NCBI RefSeq assembly: GCF_019916085.1
Contig: NZ_CP049834.1
Span: 1,998,501-2,062,500, forward strand
DNA: 64,000 bases
Source: Aquirufa lenticrescens
Lineage (GTDB): Bacteria; Bacteroidota; Bacteroidia; Cytophagales; Spirosomataceae
Direction of reading: 5' to 3'
Numbering within the stretch: the first letter of the stretch is position 1; each line of letters begins with the position of its first letter. A program made the position numbers and the translations under genes. This document shows, piece by piece, positions 42,474-51,045 of the stretch. A model generated the notes under the pieces. That model saw only the letters and a program-made list of their open reading frames with translations. It did not search any database and was not told the DNA's origin.

Positions 42474-42560
42474 ATGGCAAATTACCAGCTCCCGCTGAAT
42501 CCCCCAGGTCTTGATCGAAGCAAGGGTAGGTCGGTCGTAGCGGTGAATTTGCCATTTTTT
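42474..42560 (+). ncRNA. ffs: Small signal recognition particle RNA (4.5S type)
   Basis: A self-complementary stretch of about 82 nt: ATGGCAAATT (42474-42483) pairs perfectly with AATTTGCCAT (42546-42555), and CCGCT with AGCGG inside it. The apical part reads CCCCCAGGTC, then TTGATC, then GAAGCAAGGGTAGG, which matches the SRP core CAGGTC-loop-GAAGCA and the AGCAAGGGTA side seen in Bacteroidota. The apical six bases TTGATC replace the usual C-GGAA-G tetraloop, which is odd. A promoter precedes it and seven T residues follow. It would bind Ffh for membrane protein targeting. Confidence 0.75.
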
Positions 42561-42579
42561 TGTTATAAAAATCTGACCT

Positions 42580-43236
42580 ATGAAATTTTTTATCGATACA
42601 GCGAACTTAGCGCAAATTAAAGAAGCACAAGATTTAGGTGTTTTGGACGGTGTTACTACTAACCCTTCCTTAATGGCTAAAGAAGGAATTACCGGAAAAG
42701 ACAACGTTTTACGTCATTACAAAGCGATTTGTGATATTGTAGACGGAGATGTTTCTGCCGAAGTAATCGCCACAGATTACGAAGGAATGATTCGTGAAGG
42801 CGAAGAATTAGCGGAGCTGGACGATAAAATTGTAGTAAAGATTCCGATGATCAAGGACGGTATCAAAGCCTTGAAATATTTTTCTGAAAGAGGGATTAAA
42901 ACCAATTGTACACTTGTTTTCTCTGCAGGGCAAGCTTTATTAGCTGCTAAAGCAGGTGCAACCTACGTTTCCCCTTTCATTGGACGTTTAGATGATATCT
43001 CTTTCGACGGTATTGAATTGATCGAACAAATTCGTTTGATTTATGATAACTACGAATTTGACACACAAATCTTAGCGGCCTCTGTTCGTCACCCAATGCA
43101 CATCATTAAATGTGCTGAAGCTGCGGCTGATGTGATGACAGGTCCTTTATCTGCTATGCTTGCTTTATTAAAGCACCCATTAACGGATAATGGTTTAGCG
43201 CAATTCTTAGCGGATCACGCAAAAGCAAATTCTTAA
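42580..43236 (+). CDS. Transaldolase / fructose-6-phosphate aldolase family
   Basis: A 218-residue short transaldolase. The start [36 protein letters not shown] is the family hallmark. The Schiff-base lysine is in VVKIPM (about 84-89), followed by [32 protein letters not shown]. The short form is annotated either as transaldolase or as fructose-6-phosphate aldolase; the sequence alone does not decide. It acts in the non-oxidative pentose phosphate route. It lies 19 bp after the T run of the SRP RNA. Confidence 0.93.
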   Translation: MKFFIDTANLAQIKEAQDLGVLDGVTTNPSLMAKEGITGKDNVLRHYKAICDIVDGDVSAEVIATDYEGMIREGEELAELDDKIVVKIPMIKDGIKALKYFSERGIKTNCTLVFSAGQALLAAKAGATYVSPFIGRLDDISFDGIELIEQIRLIYDNYEFDTQILAASVRHPMHIIKCAEAAADVMTGPLSAMLALLKHPLTDNGLAQFLADHAKANS

Positions 43237-43254
43237 TTAACCTAGGCGATTTTT

Positions 43255-43926
43255 ATGTCTGTTTTATCTTTTGAACAAGTAAGTATTTCACAAGAAGGTG
43301 TTAACACACTAGAAGACATTAATTTAACGATTAATGAGGGAGATTTTTATTATTTGATTGGTAAAACGGGTAGCGGGAAGAGTACTTTTTTCCGTAGTAT
43401 CATCGCGGAAATTGGTCTTCAATCTGGAACAGCCTCGGTGGCTGGATATTCGTTGAATACCATCAAGCGTTCTGAGGTGCCTTTCTTGAGACGTAAGTTA
43501 GGCTTCGTTTTCCAGGATTTTCAATTGTTAACGGATCGCAATGTCGAGAAGAATTTGTCCTTCGTTTTAGAGGCGACAGGTCACACGAATAAAGACGAAA
43601 TTCGATTTAAAATCGAGGAGGTTTTAGCCCGCGTGGGAATGAGTTCTGCGATTTCAAAGCGTATTCACCGTCTTTCAGGTGGAGAGCAACAACGCATTTG
43701 TATCGCGCGTGCTATTCTGAATAATCCCGTTTTGTTGCTTGCTGATGAGCCTACTGGCCATTTAGATCCAGAGGTTTCTTTAGAAATTATGCAGTTATTT
43801 AAGGAATTGAATCAAAGTGGAATGGCCATCATAATGGCGAGTCACGACTACAATACCATGGCTAAAGTTCCAGGCCTAATCCTGAAATGCGAAGGAGGGA
43901 AAATCTTCCCTGTCGCTAGTCTATAA
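43255..43926 (+). CDS. ftsE: ABC ATPase FtsE (cell division)
   Basis: A 223-residue ABC ATPase with Walker A IGKTGSGKSTFF, Q-loop FVFQDFQLL, signature LSGGEQQRICIARAI and Walker B VLLLADEPTGHLD. The high similarity to FtsE/LolD types and TDRNVEKNLSF after the Q-loop support FtsE. It would energise FtsX to activate septal peptidoglycan hydrolysis. No ftsX gene lies beside it, unlike in enterobacteria; unlinked ftsE is usual in this phylum. It is 18 bp after transaldolase and convergent with PorX. Confidence 0.85.
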   Translation: MSVLSFEQVSISQEGVNTLEDINLTINEGDFYYLIGKTGSGKSTFFRSIIAEIGLQSGTASVAGYSLNTIKRSEVPFLRRKLGFVFQDFQLLTDRNVEKNLSFVLEATGHTNKDEIRFKIEEVLARVGMSSAISKRIHRLSGGEQQRICIARAILNNPVLLLADEPTGHLDPEVSLEIMQLFKELNQSGMAIIMASHDYNTMAKVPGLILKCEGGKIFPVASL

Positions 43927-43928
43927 TT

Positions 43929-45494
43929 CTATTTTCCCGTATAGTAAATCACTGGAATAATACATTCCTCTAAAGAAATGCCTCCGTGTTGGAAGGTGTT
44001 TCTATAGTGGTTTACGTATTGGTTATAGTTATTAGGGTAAGCAAATAGATTGTCTTCTTTAGCGAAAACATAGGTAGTCGAGACGTTCGGTTTTGGCAAG
44101 AAAATGTTTTCTGGTTTCCGGCAAACCATCATTTTACTCGCGTTATCCCAATTCAAGTTTTTTCCTTGCTTGTAGCGTAAATTAGTGTTTGTGTTGCGAT
44201 CTCCCACGATTTTAATCGGGTTCTGCACACGAATCATCCCATGATCGGTGGTGATTATGACACGACCCTTCTTTTCTGCGATCTTCTTTAGTAAGTCAAA
44301 TAGGGGAGAATGTTGGAACCAGCTAGCCGTTAAACTGCGGTAAGCTGACTCATCTGGAGCTAATTCCTTGATCATCGCCATGTCTGTTCGCGCATGGGAT
44401 AGCATGTCGACAAAGTTGTAGACAATAACGTTTAAGTCATTCGTGGCTAATTTGTTGAAATTATCGACTAATTGTTTCCCTTGGTATTGGTGAATTATTT
44501 TGTGGTAGGAGCTTTTAGCGTTGATTTTCAAGCGCTTCAATTGCTCCTGCAAGTAAAATTCTTCGTGTTTATTGAAACCCTCTTCGTCTTCTGAATCGCC
44601 TAAATCATACACCCATTTATCTGGGTAATTCTTCGCGATTTCAGACGGCATCATTCCTGCAAAAATGGAATTTCGGGCGTAAGCGGTTGTCGTAGGTAGG
44701 ATGGAATAATACTTGCTTTCGGACTCTAATTGAAAGTATTCTTGAATGTATTTGTCCAACGTTTTCCACTGGTCAAACCGCAAATTATCGATCAAGATAA
44801 AATAGAGCGGACTCTTGTCATTAATCTTGGGAAAAACGTGCTTGCGAAGCATTAAGTGCGATAATACGGGTGTTTCAGCATCCGGCTTTTGCAACCAATC
44901 TTCGTAGTTTTTCTCGATGAATTTACTGAAATGGGCATTTGCCTCATTTTTTTGGTTGTTCAAAACCTCGGCCATTGATTTGTTTTCGGTGGTGTCGATT
45001 TCGAGTTCCCAGTAGACAAGCTTTTCGTAGATGTCTGACCACTCTTTGGCATTCAAATGATCTTGGTATTGCATCGATAGAGCCAAAAACTCCTGCTGGT
45101 AAGTGATATTCGTTTTCCCTTCTTCGAGTCTTTTCTTATCGAAAATACGTTTGACAGATAGCAGTAATTGATTGGGATTCAATGGCTTGATAAGGTAATC
45201 CGCAATCTTAGAACCGATGGCATCTTCCATTAATTCTTCCTCCTCCGATTTAGTAATCATAATGACCGGAAGGTTAGGTCTGATCTTTTTGATATGCAAC
45301 AAAACTTCTAAACCAGACATTCCGGGCATATTTTCATCCAAGAATAAAATGTCGAACTTCTGCGTTTCTACTAATTCCAAAGCGTCAGCCCCTGAATTAA
45401 CCGTATAAACTTCATATCCTTTGCTCTCTAAAAACAAGATATAGGGTTTCAATAAATCAATTTCATCGTCTGCCCAAAGTATTTTATACGTCAT
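43929..45494 (-). CDS. porX: PorX, type IX secretion response regulator with PglZ phosphatase domain
   Basis: A 521-residue protein. An N-terminal receiver domain (1-120) has ILWADDEID, the phospho-acceptor D53 in LFLDENMPG, and the conserved lysine in LIKPLNPNQL. A helical linker precedes a PglZ/alkaline-phosphatase-superfamily domain (about 220-521) with FILIDNLRFDQW, PTTTAYARNSIFAGMMP and TTDHGMIRVQNPIKIVGDR metal ligands. In Porphyromonas and Flavobacterium PorX controls type IX secretion and cleaves oligonucleotides. No other secretion gene is linked here. Confidence 0.93.
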   Translation of the reverse strand: MTYKILWADDEIDLLKPYILFLESKGYEVYTVNSGADALELVETQKFDILFLDENMPGMSGLEVLLHIKKIRPNLPVIMITKSEEEELMEDAIGSKIADYLIKPLNPNQLLLSVKRIFDKKRLEEGKTNITYQQEFLALSMQYQDHLNAKEWSDIYEKLVYWELEIDTTENKSMAEVLNNQKNEANAHFSKFIEKNYEDWLQKPDAETPVLSHLMLRKHVFPKINDKSPLYFILIDNLRFDQWKTLDKYIQEYFQLESESKYYSILPTTTAYARNSIFAGMMPSEIAKNYPDKWVYDLGDSEDEEGFNKHEEFYLQEQLKRLKINAKSSYHKIIHQYQGKQLVDNFNKLATNDLNVIVYNFVDMLSHARTDMAMIKELAPDESAYRSLTASWFQHSPLFDLLKKIAEKKGRVIITTDHGMIRVQNPIKIVGDRNTNTNLRYKQGKNLNWDNASKMMVCRKPENIFLPKPNVSTTYVFAKEDNLFAYPNNYNQYVNHYRNTFQHGGISLEECIIPVIYYTGK

Positions 45495-45558
45495 CGCTCA
45501 TTTATTTACCTTTCAAGTCTAAAATTAGCTAATTTTACATCTACATCCACGTTAATAC

Positions 45559-45840
45559 ATGTTAATAGATCCTCCTGTTTATTTAACGGAATCTGCAGTT
45601 GAAAATCTGCGTTTAATATCCTTTCCTGAGCCATTTCTTCGGGTTGGAATGCGCGGTGGAACTTGTGGTGGTACGTTTGTACTCGGTTTTGATGCTAAAA
45701 CGGAGAATGATGAGGAGTATCTGATTGAAAATATACCCGTAATTATAGATCGAAGAGAATTATTATTTGTCCTAGGTACAGAGATCTCTTATGAAGTCCA
45801 AGGCAATGGTTTTTACCTTCATAAACCCGCTAAATCATGA
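45559..45840 (+). CDS. HesB/IscA-like protein lacking the C-terminal Cys pair
   Basis: A 93-residue protein with the A-type carrier pattern: LTESAVENLRL, then LRVGMRGGTCGGTFVLGFD (Cys36) and YEVQGNGFYLHKP near the end. Normal A-type Fe-S carriers close with a CGC motif; here the chain stops at HKPAKS with only one cysteine. It thus may not hold a cluster alone, or may do so as a dimer with other ligands. It overlaps the Ppx/GppA gene by four bases (ATGA). Confidence 0.8.
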   Translation: MLIDPPVYLTESAVENLRLISFPEPFLRVGMRGGTCGGTFVLGFDAKTENDEEYLIENIPVIIDRRELLFVLGTEISYEVQGNGFYLHKPAKS

Positions 45841-46727
45841 AATTTGCAGCTATAGATATCGGTTCTAATGCCGCTCGCCTTCAAATATCGAGTGTGTTAG
45901 AAAACGATGGTGTTATCAGTTTTAAGCGGATTGAATATGTGCGTTTTGCCCTTCGATTAGGTCATGATGTGTTTAGTGATGGAGCTATATCTCCAGAATC
46001 AGAGGTTCGGATTTTCAAACTCTTGCATGCCTATAAATTATTGATGGACCTGCATGAAGTGAAGGATTATGCCATTTGTGCGACATCGGCGATGCGCGAA
46101 GCTTCTAATTCCGCCGAGATTATTACACGTATTCACAAGATTTTGGATATGAAAATCCAAATAATTGATGGAAGCCGTGAGGCAGAATTGATTAATGATG
46201 TGGTGGTTCAATCCTTACACCCTAAGAAAAATTACTTGCACATTGATGTGGGTGGAGGTAGTACTGAATTGAATATCTACCGTCACCGCGAAAAATTGGC
46301 CTCTAAGTCTTTTAAAATTGGTTCGGTGCGTCTACTGGAGGGAACGGAAAAAGAGGGAGATTGGGAGAAGATGAGGAATTGGATTTCGCAGCAAAAAGAA
46401 TTGATTTCAGGAGATATTGAGGCAATTGGGACAGGAGGGAATATTGCCAAATTGTTCAATTTGTCGAAGCCTGCCGCAGAAGAAAAGTCGATGACATTTG
46501 ATGCCTTATTTGAGATGGCAGCCTATGTGGGTTCGTTCTCATTTGATGATCGGGTGAATAAATTACGTTTAAATACGGACCGGGCCGATGTAATTGTTCC
46601 TGCGGCTTCGATCTATTTGACGGCGATGGAATTGGGAGGTTGTCAGACGATTTTAGTGCCTGATTTAGGATTAAAAGACGGTATACTCCAAATGTTATAC
46701 GATCGCTATTTAAACCGAAAGAAGTAA
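45837..46727 (+). CDS. Ppx/GppA phosphatase family protein
   Basis: A 296-residue protein of the actin-like ATPase fold: AAIDIGSNAARLQISSV (phosphate 1 loop), CATSAMREASNSAEI, and HIDVGGGSTELNIY (phosphate 2 loop), then EAIGTGGNIAKLFNL. It covers only the catalytic core and lacks the C-terminal HD domain of long exopolyphosphatases, as often in this phylum. It would hydrolyse polyphosphate or pppGpp. It is coupled to the HesB-like gene, and its stop abuts the stop of the convergent DUF3078 gene. Confidence 0.9.
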   Translation: MKFAAIDIGSNAARLQISSVLENDGVISFKRIEYVRFALRLGHDVFSDGAISPESEVRIFKLLHAYKLLMDLHEVKDYAICATSAMREASNSAEIITRIHKILDMKIQIIDGSREAELINDVVVQSLHPKKNYLHIDVGGGSTELNIYRHREKLASKSFKIGSVRLLEGTEKEGDWEKMRNWISQQKELISGDIEAIGTGGNIAKLFNLSKPAAEEKSMTFDALFEMAAYVGSFSFDDRVNKLRLNTDRADVIVPAASIYLTAMELGGCQTILVPDLGLKDGILQMLYDRYLNRKK

Positions 46728-47618
46728 TTATTTCTCGATGCGGTATACGAGACCCATCGACAAGATTTGGGAGAATTGCCAATTGGGATCTTGGTCATAG
46801 TCGCGGAATAATACTACTTGTAAGTTAGTACTGACGTATTTGTTGACCTTCATGGTTACATTTGCGTCAAATCGGTGTACAATGCTATTCGAAAGAGTGA
46901 GTCTGAAATAATCGATTAGGGCTGAATAACGTGCCTTTACATTGATATTTTCCCAGACATCCTTGTCTATATTGACTAAGTATTGAAACACAAACTGATT
47001 TCTGATATTATCTCCTGGTTTTTCTAGACCGTATAATCCGGCTCTAGAGATGGCTTGATCGAAGACAAAGGTTTGGCGTAAACTACCAATACCAATTCGC
47101 GTATAAAAGGATTTGTCTGGATGGTATTCTAAACCCATTGAAGAGGTCAAATAGGCCGGAGCAAAAAGACTCGAAATCAAGGAGTCGACAGGAACTCCAG
47201 CTTTATTTTTCTTGCCGTAATCATATCCGTTAAAGAATTGCGTCTGGAAGTTAGTCGATCCATAAAAGTCCCATTTAGGACTGATACGGTAACCCGCTTT
47301 AAATTCATACGCGATCCGGTCGATATTTTTACGGAGACTTTGGGTTCTGTTTTGGAGAAATCCCACTTGTAATGTAAGGTCCGAATTAAGGCGCCACGAT
47401 TCATTCGATACATTCGCTGTATGATTCAAATACCAGCCAATTGCTAAGGTATTTGTCCCTCCACCTTTCCAGTTATCGCTGAAACTAGATTGATTTAAGT
47501 TGATGCCTGAAGTCATGACTTGCTTCCATTTATTGGCCGTCGAATCAGCCTTGGATTCCGCTAATACGGGCTCCCAAGTAGTTAAAAACAGCAAAAAGAA
47601 AAGCAAATTATACTTCAT
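46728..47618 (-). CDS. DUF3078 outer-membrane-like protein
   Basis: A 296-residue protein with a signal peptide (KYNLLFFLLFLTTWEPVLA). TSGINLNQSSFSDNWKGGGTNTLAIGWYLNHTANV (about 35-70) is the DUF3078 signature. Alternating aromatic strands and a C-terminal LVYRIEK suggest a beta-barrel of the outer membrane. The start is ATG at 47618; an in-frame TTG five codons upstream overlaps the promoter motif and is rejected. The function is unknown. Confidence 0.85.
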   Translation of the reverse strand: MKYNLLFFLLFLTTWEPVLAESKADSTANKWKQVMTSGINLNQSSFSDNWKGGGTNTLAIGWYLNHTANVSNESWRLNSDLTLQVGFLQNRTQSLRKNIDRIAYEFKAGYRISPKWDFYGSTNFQTQFFNGYDYGKKNKAGVPVDSLISSLFAPAYLTSSMGLEYHPDKSFYTRIGIGSLRQTFVFDQAISRAGLYGLEKPGDNIRNQFVFQYLVNIDKDVWENINVKARYSALIDYFRLTLSNSIVHRFDANVTMKVNKYVSTNLQVVLFRDYDQDPNWQFSQILSMGLVYRIEK

Positions 47619-47622
47619 TTGA

Positions 47623-47630
47623 CAAAGGTA
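47623..47630 (-). promoter_or_regulatory. -7 promoter box immediately before the DUF3078 start
   Basis: On the minus strand this reads TACCTTTG, a full consensus match, only four bases before the ATG. If used, transcription would start at or within a few bases of the start codon. Confidence 0.5.
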
Positions 47631-47651
47631 CAAAAAACCTGAATGAATGGC

Positions 47652-48530
47652 CTATTTTCCTATGGATAAACGGATCTGACCTGAAAAGACCTCTTGTGGA
47701 GCTAATTCAATGAGCCCATCACCGGTATTAAAAGCGTCTGTATTCGCGGTCATCGGTTCAATCGCCACCGAGTTGTAGCCTTCCGGTTGAAAGACAACTA
47801 GGAAAGGGAATTGAACGGAGGATTGTTCTAAAAAGAGTGAACGATTGTGTTTAAGATCTATAAATTCGGTGATGTGTTTCTCTTTAGGCTCCAGTCGAAA
47901 GACGTGGTCCACTTTTTCCTCACTAAAAATAAACTTGGTCTGACCTTGTAAATTTTCCTCTTTTAAGGGAATCATCTGCGAGTCCAATAAAAAGCGGCTA
48001 ATGGGATGGAATTTAATAGATAAATCAGCTACCGCCGTTTCAGGGAAGCTGAAATAGGGGTGCCAACCGCAGGCGAAAGGCATCGCAGTGGGACCGGTAT
48101 TTTGCGCTTCGAAAGTAATTTCTAATGCCCCTACATCCGTTAATGTGTAGTTGTATCGGAATGTAAATGGAAATGGATAATTAGGTTCTTCACCTGTGTA
48201 AGCGTGTTCCAAAGTAACAGATGAATCAGATTCTTGTACTAGGGTAAATGGCGCTCTAGCGAGTAATCCGTGGATGGCGTTTCCTAAAGCGGGTTCGTTG
48301 ATAGGTAATTGGTAATTTTTGCCTTTGAAGGAATAGTTTCCGTTGCGAACTCGATTCACCCAGGGGGTTAATAAGGCGCTAGGGTGGTAAGGGTTGCTCG
48401 CTATGGGATGGATGGAGCTTCCAGGAAGGTCGATTAGAGATATTCCTGATAGGCGTAATTCAATTAAACTCGCTCCCGTCTGGGTATCTAAAATAAGGTA
48501 ATTGCCTGTTTTTGCGTTTTTTAATTCCAT
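47652..48530 (-). CDS. Aldose 1-epimerase family protein
   Basis: A 292-residue galactose-mutarotase-like protein: NPYHPSALLTPWVNRVRNGNYSFKGK with the substrate arginine, AIHGLL with the catalytic-region His, CGWHPYFSFP with the second His, and a late Glu in VAIEPMTANTDAFNTGDG. It interconverts alpha and beta sugars in the cytoplasm. It overlaps the TIGR02757 gene by ten bases, so it is part of the minus-strand run 48521-50981. Confidence 0.9.
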   Translation of the reverse strand: MELKNAKTGNYLILDTQTGASLIELRLSGISLIDLPGSSIHPIASNPYHPSALLTPWVNRVRNGNYSFKGKNYQLPINEPALGNAIHGLLARAPFTLVQESDSSVTLEHAYTGEEPNYPFPFTFRYNYTLTDVGALEITFEAQNTGPTAMPFACGWHPYFSFPETAVADLSIKFHPISRFLLDSQMIPLKEENLQGQTKFIFSEEKVDHVFRLEPKEKHITEFIDLKHNRSLFLEQSSVQFPFLVVFQPEGYNSVAIEPMTANTDAFNTGDGLIELAPQEVFSGQIRLSIGK

Positions 48531-49303
48531 TGCGTTTTTTCTTCGATGCCCATTCCATAGAGGGCAAAATCATATTTGACAGGATCGCTTGGATCCAGTT
48601 CTCGTAGCGTTTCTGTAAGGGCCAAAGCAGTTTTCCAATTTGCCTTCTCCTCCTTCATTAAGCCTAGTTGTGCGGCAGTTCGCATCGCGTGCACATCAAG
48701 TGGGCAAACTAATTGGGTAGGTTTAATCGTGTCCCAAAGTCCAAAATCAACTCCTGCCTCATCTTTTCTCACCATCCACCTTAAAAACATTGAAATGCGT
48801 TTACAAGCCGAATTTTTCTTTGGAGACGCAATGTGCTTCTTGGTACGTTCTGGAGCCCATTCGGATTGAAAGAAGTAATCGTAAAAGCCATTCAGGCCCT
48901 TTTCCACACTTACGTCTTCCGCTTTCAAACCTAGGTTGAACGCAGTTTCAAGGGAATTATTGTTTTGATAATGCCTTTGGAAGAAATCAAGAAAATACAG
49001 CGTGTCCGGATATTGAAATGTGCGGTGTTTGAAATGCTCAAAGCGCTTTAAATCACTCGCTTGATGTCCTAAAACGAATTCATAAGGCGTACCATCCATC
49101 AAATCGATGAGCGTTTGGGCATTTTGAAGAATGGTTTTTCGCTGGCCCCAGGCTAAAATCGCCACCCAAAATCCCATAATTTCTTTGTCTTGTAAGCGAC
49201 TAAAGCGATGTGGAATTTGAATTGGATCGTGTTCTATGAAGCGCGGATGATTGAAAAAAGCGAATTTCTCGTCTAAGATGGCCGCTATTTTTTCTGAAAT
49301 CAT
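48521..49303 (-). CDS. TIGR02757 family protein
   Basis: A 260-residue protein of the family recognised by FIEHDPIQIPHRFSRLQDKEIMGFWVAILAWGQRKTILQNA and KRISMFLRWMVRKDEAGVDFGLWD, then PLDVHAMRTAAQLGL. The layout resembles HhH-GPD-like DNA glycosylase folds (helix-rich with a late conserved aspartate in PLDVH), but activity is unproven. It overlaps both neighbours (ten bases downstream, four upstream). Confidence 0.9.
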   Translation of the reverse strand: MISEKIAAILDEKFAFFNHPRFIEHDPIQIPHRFSRLQDKEIMGFWVAILAWGQRKTILQNAQTLIDLMDGTPYEFVLGHQASDLKRFEHFKHRTFQYPDTLYFLDFFQRHYQNNNSLETAFNLGLKAEDVSVEKGLNGFYDYFFQSEWAPERTKKHIASPKKNSACKRISMFLRWMVRKDEAGVDFGLWDTIKPTQLVCPLDVHAMRTAAQLGLMKEEKANWKTALALTETLRELDPSDPVKYDFALYGMGIEEKTQWN

Positions 49304-49461
49304 TTTCGGCTAAATAGAGCGACTAAACGGGAGGGAAGGGAGAATATCCAAACCAATACCGTTACTGCTACCGAAAAAGCCGCAATAAAGGGATAGGAAA
49401 GAATAAAGAAAATCTCAAAAATGACGTGACCTGCGGTGATAGGCCTCTTTCTCTTGTTCAT
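49300..49461 (-). CDS. Small single-helix membrane protein
   Basis: A 53-residue protein (start ATG 49459-49461, one base after the LysM gene stop). Basic N-terminus MNKRKRPITAGH, one long hydrophobic segment (about 13-45) and a basic end (SRLVALFSRK). It overlaps the TIGR02757 start by ATGA. I do not recognise the family. A longer frame would begin inside the LysM gene and is less likely. Its place next to a LysM protein suggests an envelope role (weak inference). Confidence 0.6.
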   Translation of the reverse strand: MNKRKRPITAGHVIFEIFFILSYPFIAAFSVAVTVLVWIFSLPSRLVALFSRK

Positions 49462-49462
49462 A

Positions 49463-50335
49463 TTACTGTAATAAATAAGAGATTTCAGCTCTGACGCGCT
49501 TATCAACTGCATTTAATTTCTCAAATGCTTTCGGAGAAAGTTTGATGATTACTTTGTTATCACCATTAGGTAAACGTCCGATTACCTTCACCCAAATACT
49601 TTGGTTATTGGTTAGATTCTTAACTAAAACCAACGTTCCGATAGGGGCCGTGCGGTGCAAGGCTAAGAATTTTCCAGAATTGTCAGGTACGTCAATTAGT
49701 TCCGCGATACCTGTTTCAATCTTCTTTTTGATGTCTTCAGGGCCTTTTTCTTTCACGGGAGCGACAACGTTTTCAGTAGGGGCTGGCGCTGCGGGTGCTG
49801 CCGTTTTAGCAGGTAATAAATTGCTTTTATCTACTGCAATGGAGGAAGTCGAGCCAGTGGGATCTGAAACAATCAATCGTTGTCCCTCTTGCAAGCGATC
49901 TGATGTTAAATTGTTCCATTTGCGCAATTCCGCCATCGTCACTTTGTGCATGTTCGCTACCGATAGCAAACCTTGCTTCGGAGCTACGATGTGGATTTCT
50001 GCTTCTTTGAGTGATTCTGGTGCTTTTTCTGCTACTTTTTCCTCCATCACTTTAGGGGCAGGATTACTTTCCTCTAAATAATGCAAAGGGATATAAACGA
50101 TTTCACCTGTTTTTACCGGGATTTGAACATCGGCATTAGCCGATTTGAATTCGCTTAATGATAAATTATAGCGCTTTAGAATCGAAAAAAGGGATTGTTT
50201 AGGCCCTACTTTGAACAATAAAAAGGTCTTGTTGTTTTCCTTTTTTAATCCCAAAGAATCAAGGGAGCTCGCCTCAGAAGAAAGCTGCAAAGCGAATAAA
50301 AAGGCAATTAGTAAGGTTAGTTTATAATTTTTCAT
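49463..50335 (-). CDS. LysM and double-psi beta-barrel peptidoglycan-binding protein
   Basis: A 290-residue secreted protein. After a signal peptide (LTLLIAFLFALQLSSEASS), two LysM-like repeats lie at about 40-83 (KVGPKQSLFSILKRYNLSLSE) and about 113-157 (VAPKQGLLSVANMHKVTMAELRKW). An Ala/Pro-rich linker follows, then an RlpA-like domain (about 205-290) with HRTAPIGTLVLVKNLTNNQSIWVKVIGRLP. It should bind peptidoglycan in the periplasm. It overlaps the DUF4905-like gene by 14 bases. Confidence 0.87.
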   Translation of the reverse strand: MKNYKLTLLIAFLFALQLSSEASSLDSLGLKKENNKTFLLFKVGPKQSLFSILKRYNLSLSEFKSANADVQIPVKTGEIVYIPLHYLEESNPAPKVMEEKVAEKAPESLKEAEIHIVAPKQGLLSVANMHKVTMAELRKWNNLTSDRLQEGQRLIVSDPTGSTSSIAVDKSNLLPAKTAAPAAPAPTENVVAPVKEKGPEDIKKKIETGIAELIDVPDNSGKFLALHRTAPIGTLVLVKNLTNNQSIWVKVIGRLPNGDNKVIIKLSPKAFEKLNAVDKRVRAEISYLLQ

Positions 50336-50981
50336 AAATCTTCAATTTCAGTTTATCCTTTACAAAAATCAATTGCTCATTGAGTAACGAAAAGGTTTGG
50401 TATCCGATGGTATCTCCTTCAGCGATTAGTTCTAATAGGATCGTATCAAAGGTTAAATTACATACACGAAGGTAGTTTTTCCAGCCATTATCGTAAAGAT
50501 AATAAGAAAATAGTAGCTTATCCTCACCTTCAAAATAATCTATGCCTTTCGCGATTGTTTCATTGAATTGCTGCAGGAAGAAGCTTTGGAAGTCTTTGAA
50601 ATATTCCTGGCTTTCTTCGTAATGCTGAGGTGCTTGGAAAGAAAAGGCATTTTCTGGGTTAATAGGGCGTGGTTTTTCTTCTTTCAGCAGTTGTAAAGGT
50701 GCTAAAGAATACGTTTGTATAGATTCTACACCCGGGTTTTTCGATTGCTTTAATTTGATGAAGATCGCCTCGTTTTCTGAACCTTGCACAAAGTTCAATT
50801 GGGCATAATCGGATGGAGCCTTTCCTAAAAGGGAAACCTCTTTTGTTAATAAATCTATAGAGTGCCAAAATGCCTCTTGCAATCCCCTCGTTTCCACCCA
50901 CAATTGCGGCTTTTCTGGTTTTCCCCAGTAGCGGATGCTCCAGATCGGTTCAGCAAAGGAATGTTCGAAAAATGCAGGCAA
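50322..50981 (-). CDS. DUF4905-like protein
   Basis: A 219-residue protein without a clear signal. FAEPIWSIRYWGKPEKPQLWVETRG near the N-terminus, HYEESQEYFKDFQSFF in the middle and a hydrophobic beta-rich end are consistent with the DUF4905 family of Cytophagales, as I recall it; a search would confirm. The function is unknown. It is the first gene of the minus-strand run ending at 47652, and its start region overlaps the upstream region of kdsB on the other strand. Confidence 0.6.
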   Translation of the reverse strand: MPAFFEHSFAEPIWSIRYWGKPEKPQLWVETRGLQEAFWHSIDLLTKEVSLLGKAPSDYAQLNFVQGSENEAIFIKLKQSKNPGVESIQTYSLAPLQLLKEEKPRPINPENAFSFQAPQHYEESQEYFKDFQSFFLQQFNETIAKGIDYFEGEDKLLFSYYLYDNGWKNYLRVCNLTFDTILLELIAEGDTIGYQTFSLLNEQLIFVKDKLKLKIYEKL

Positions 50982-51045
50982 TGGGTCGATTGTTTGGAAA
51001 TTATGTGCAAATTTGGCAAAAATCTACCGAAAATACGTAAATATT

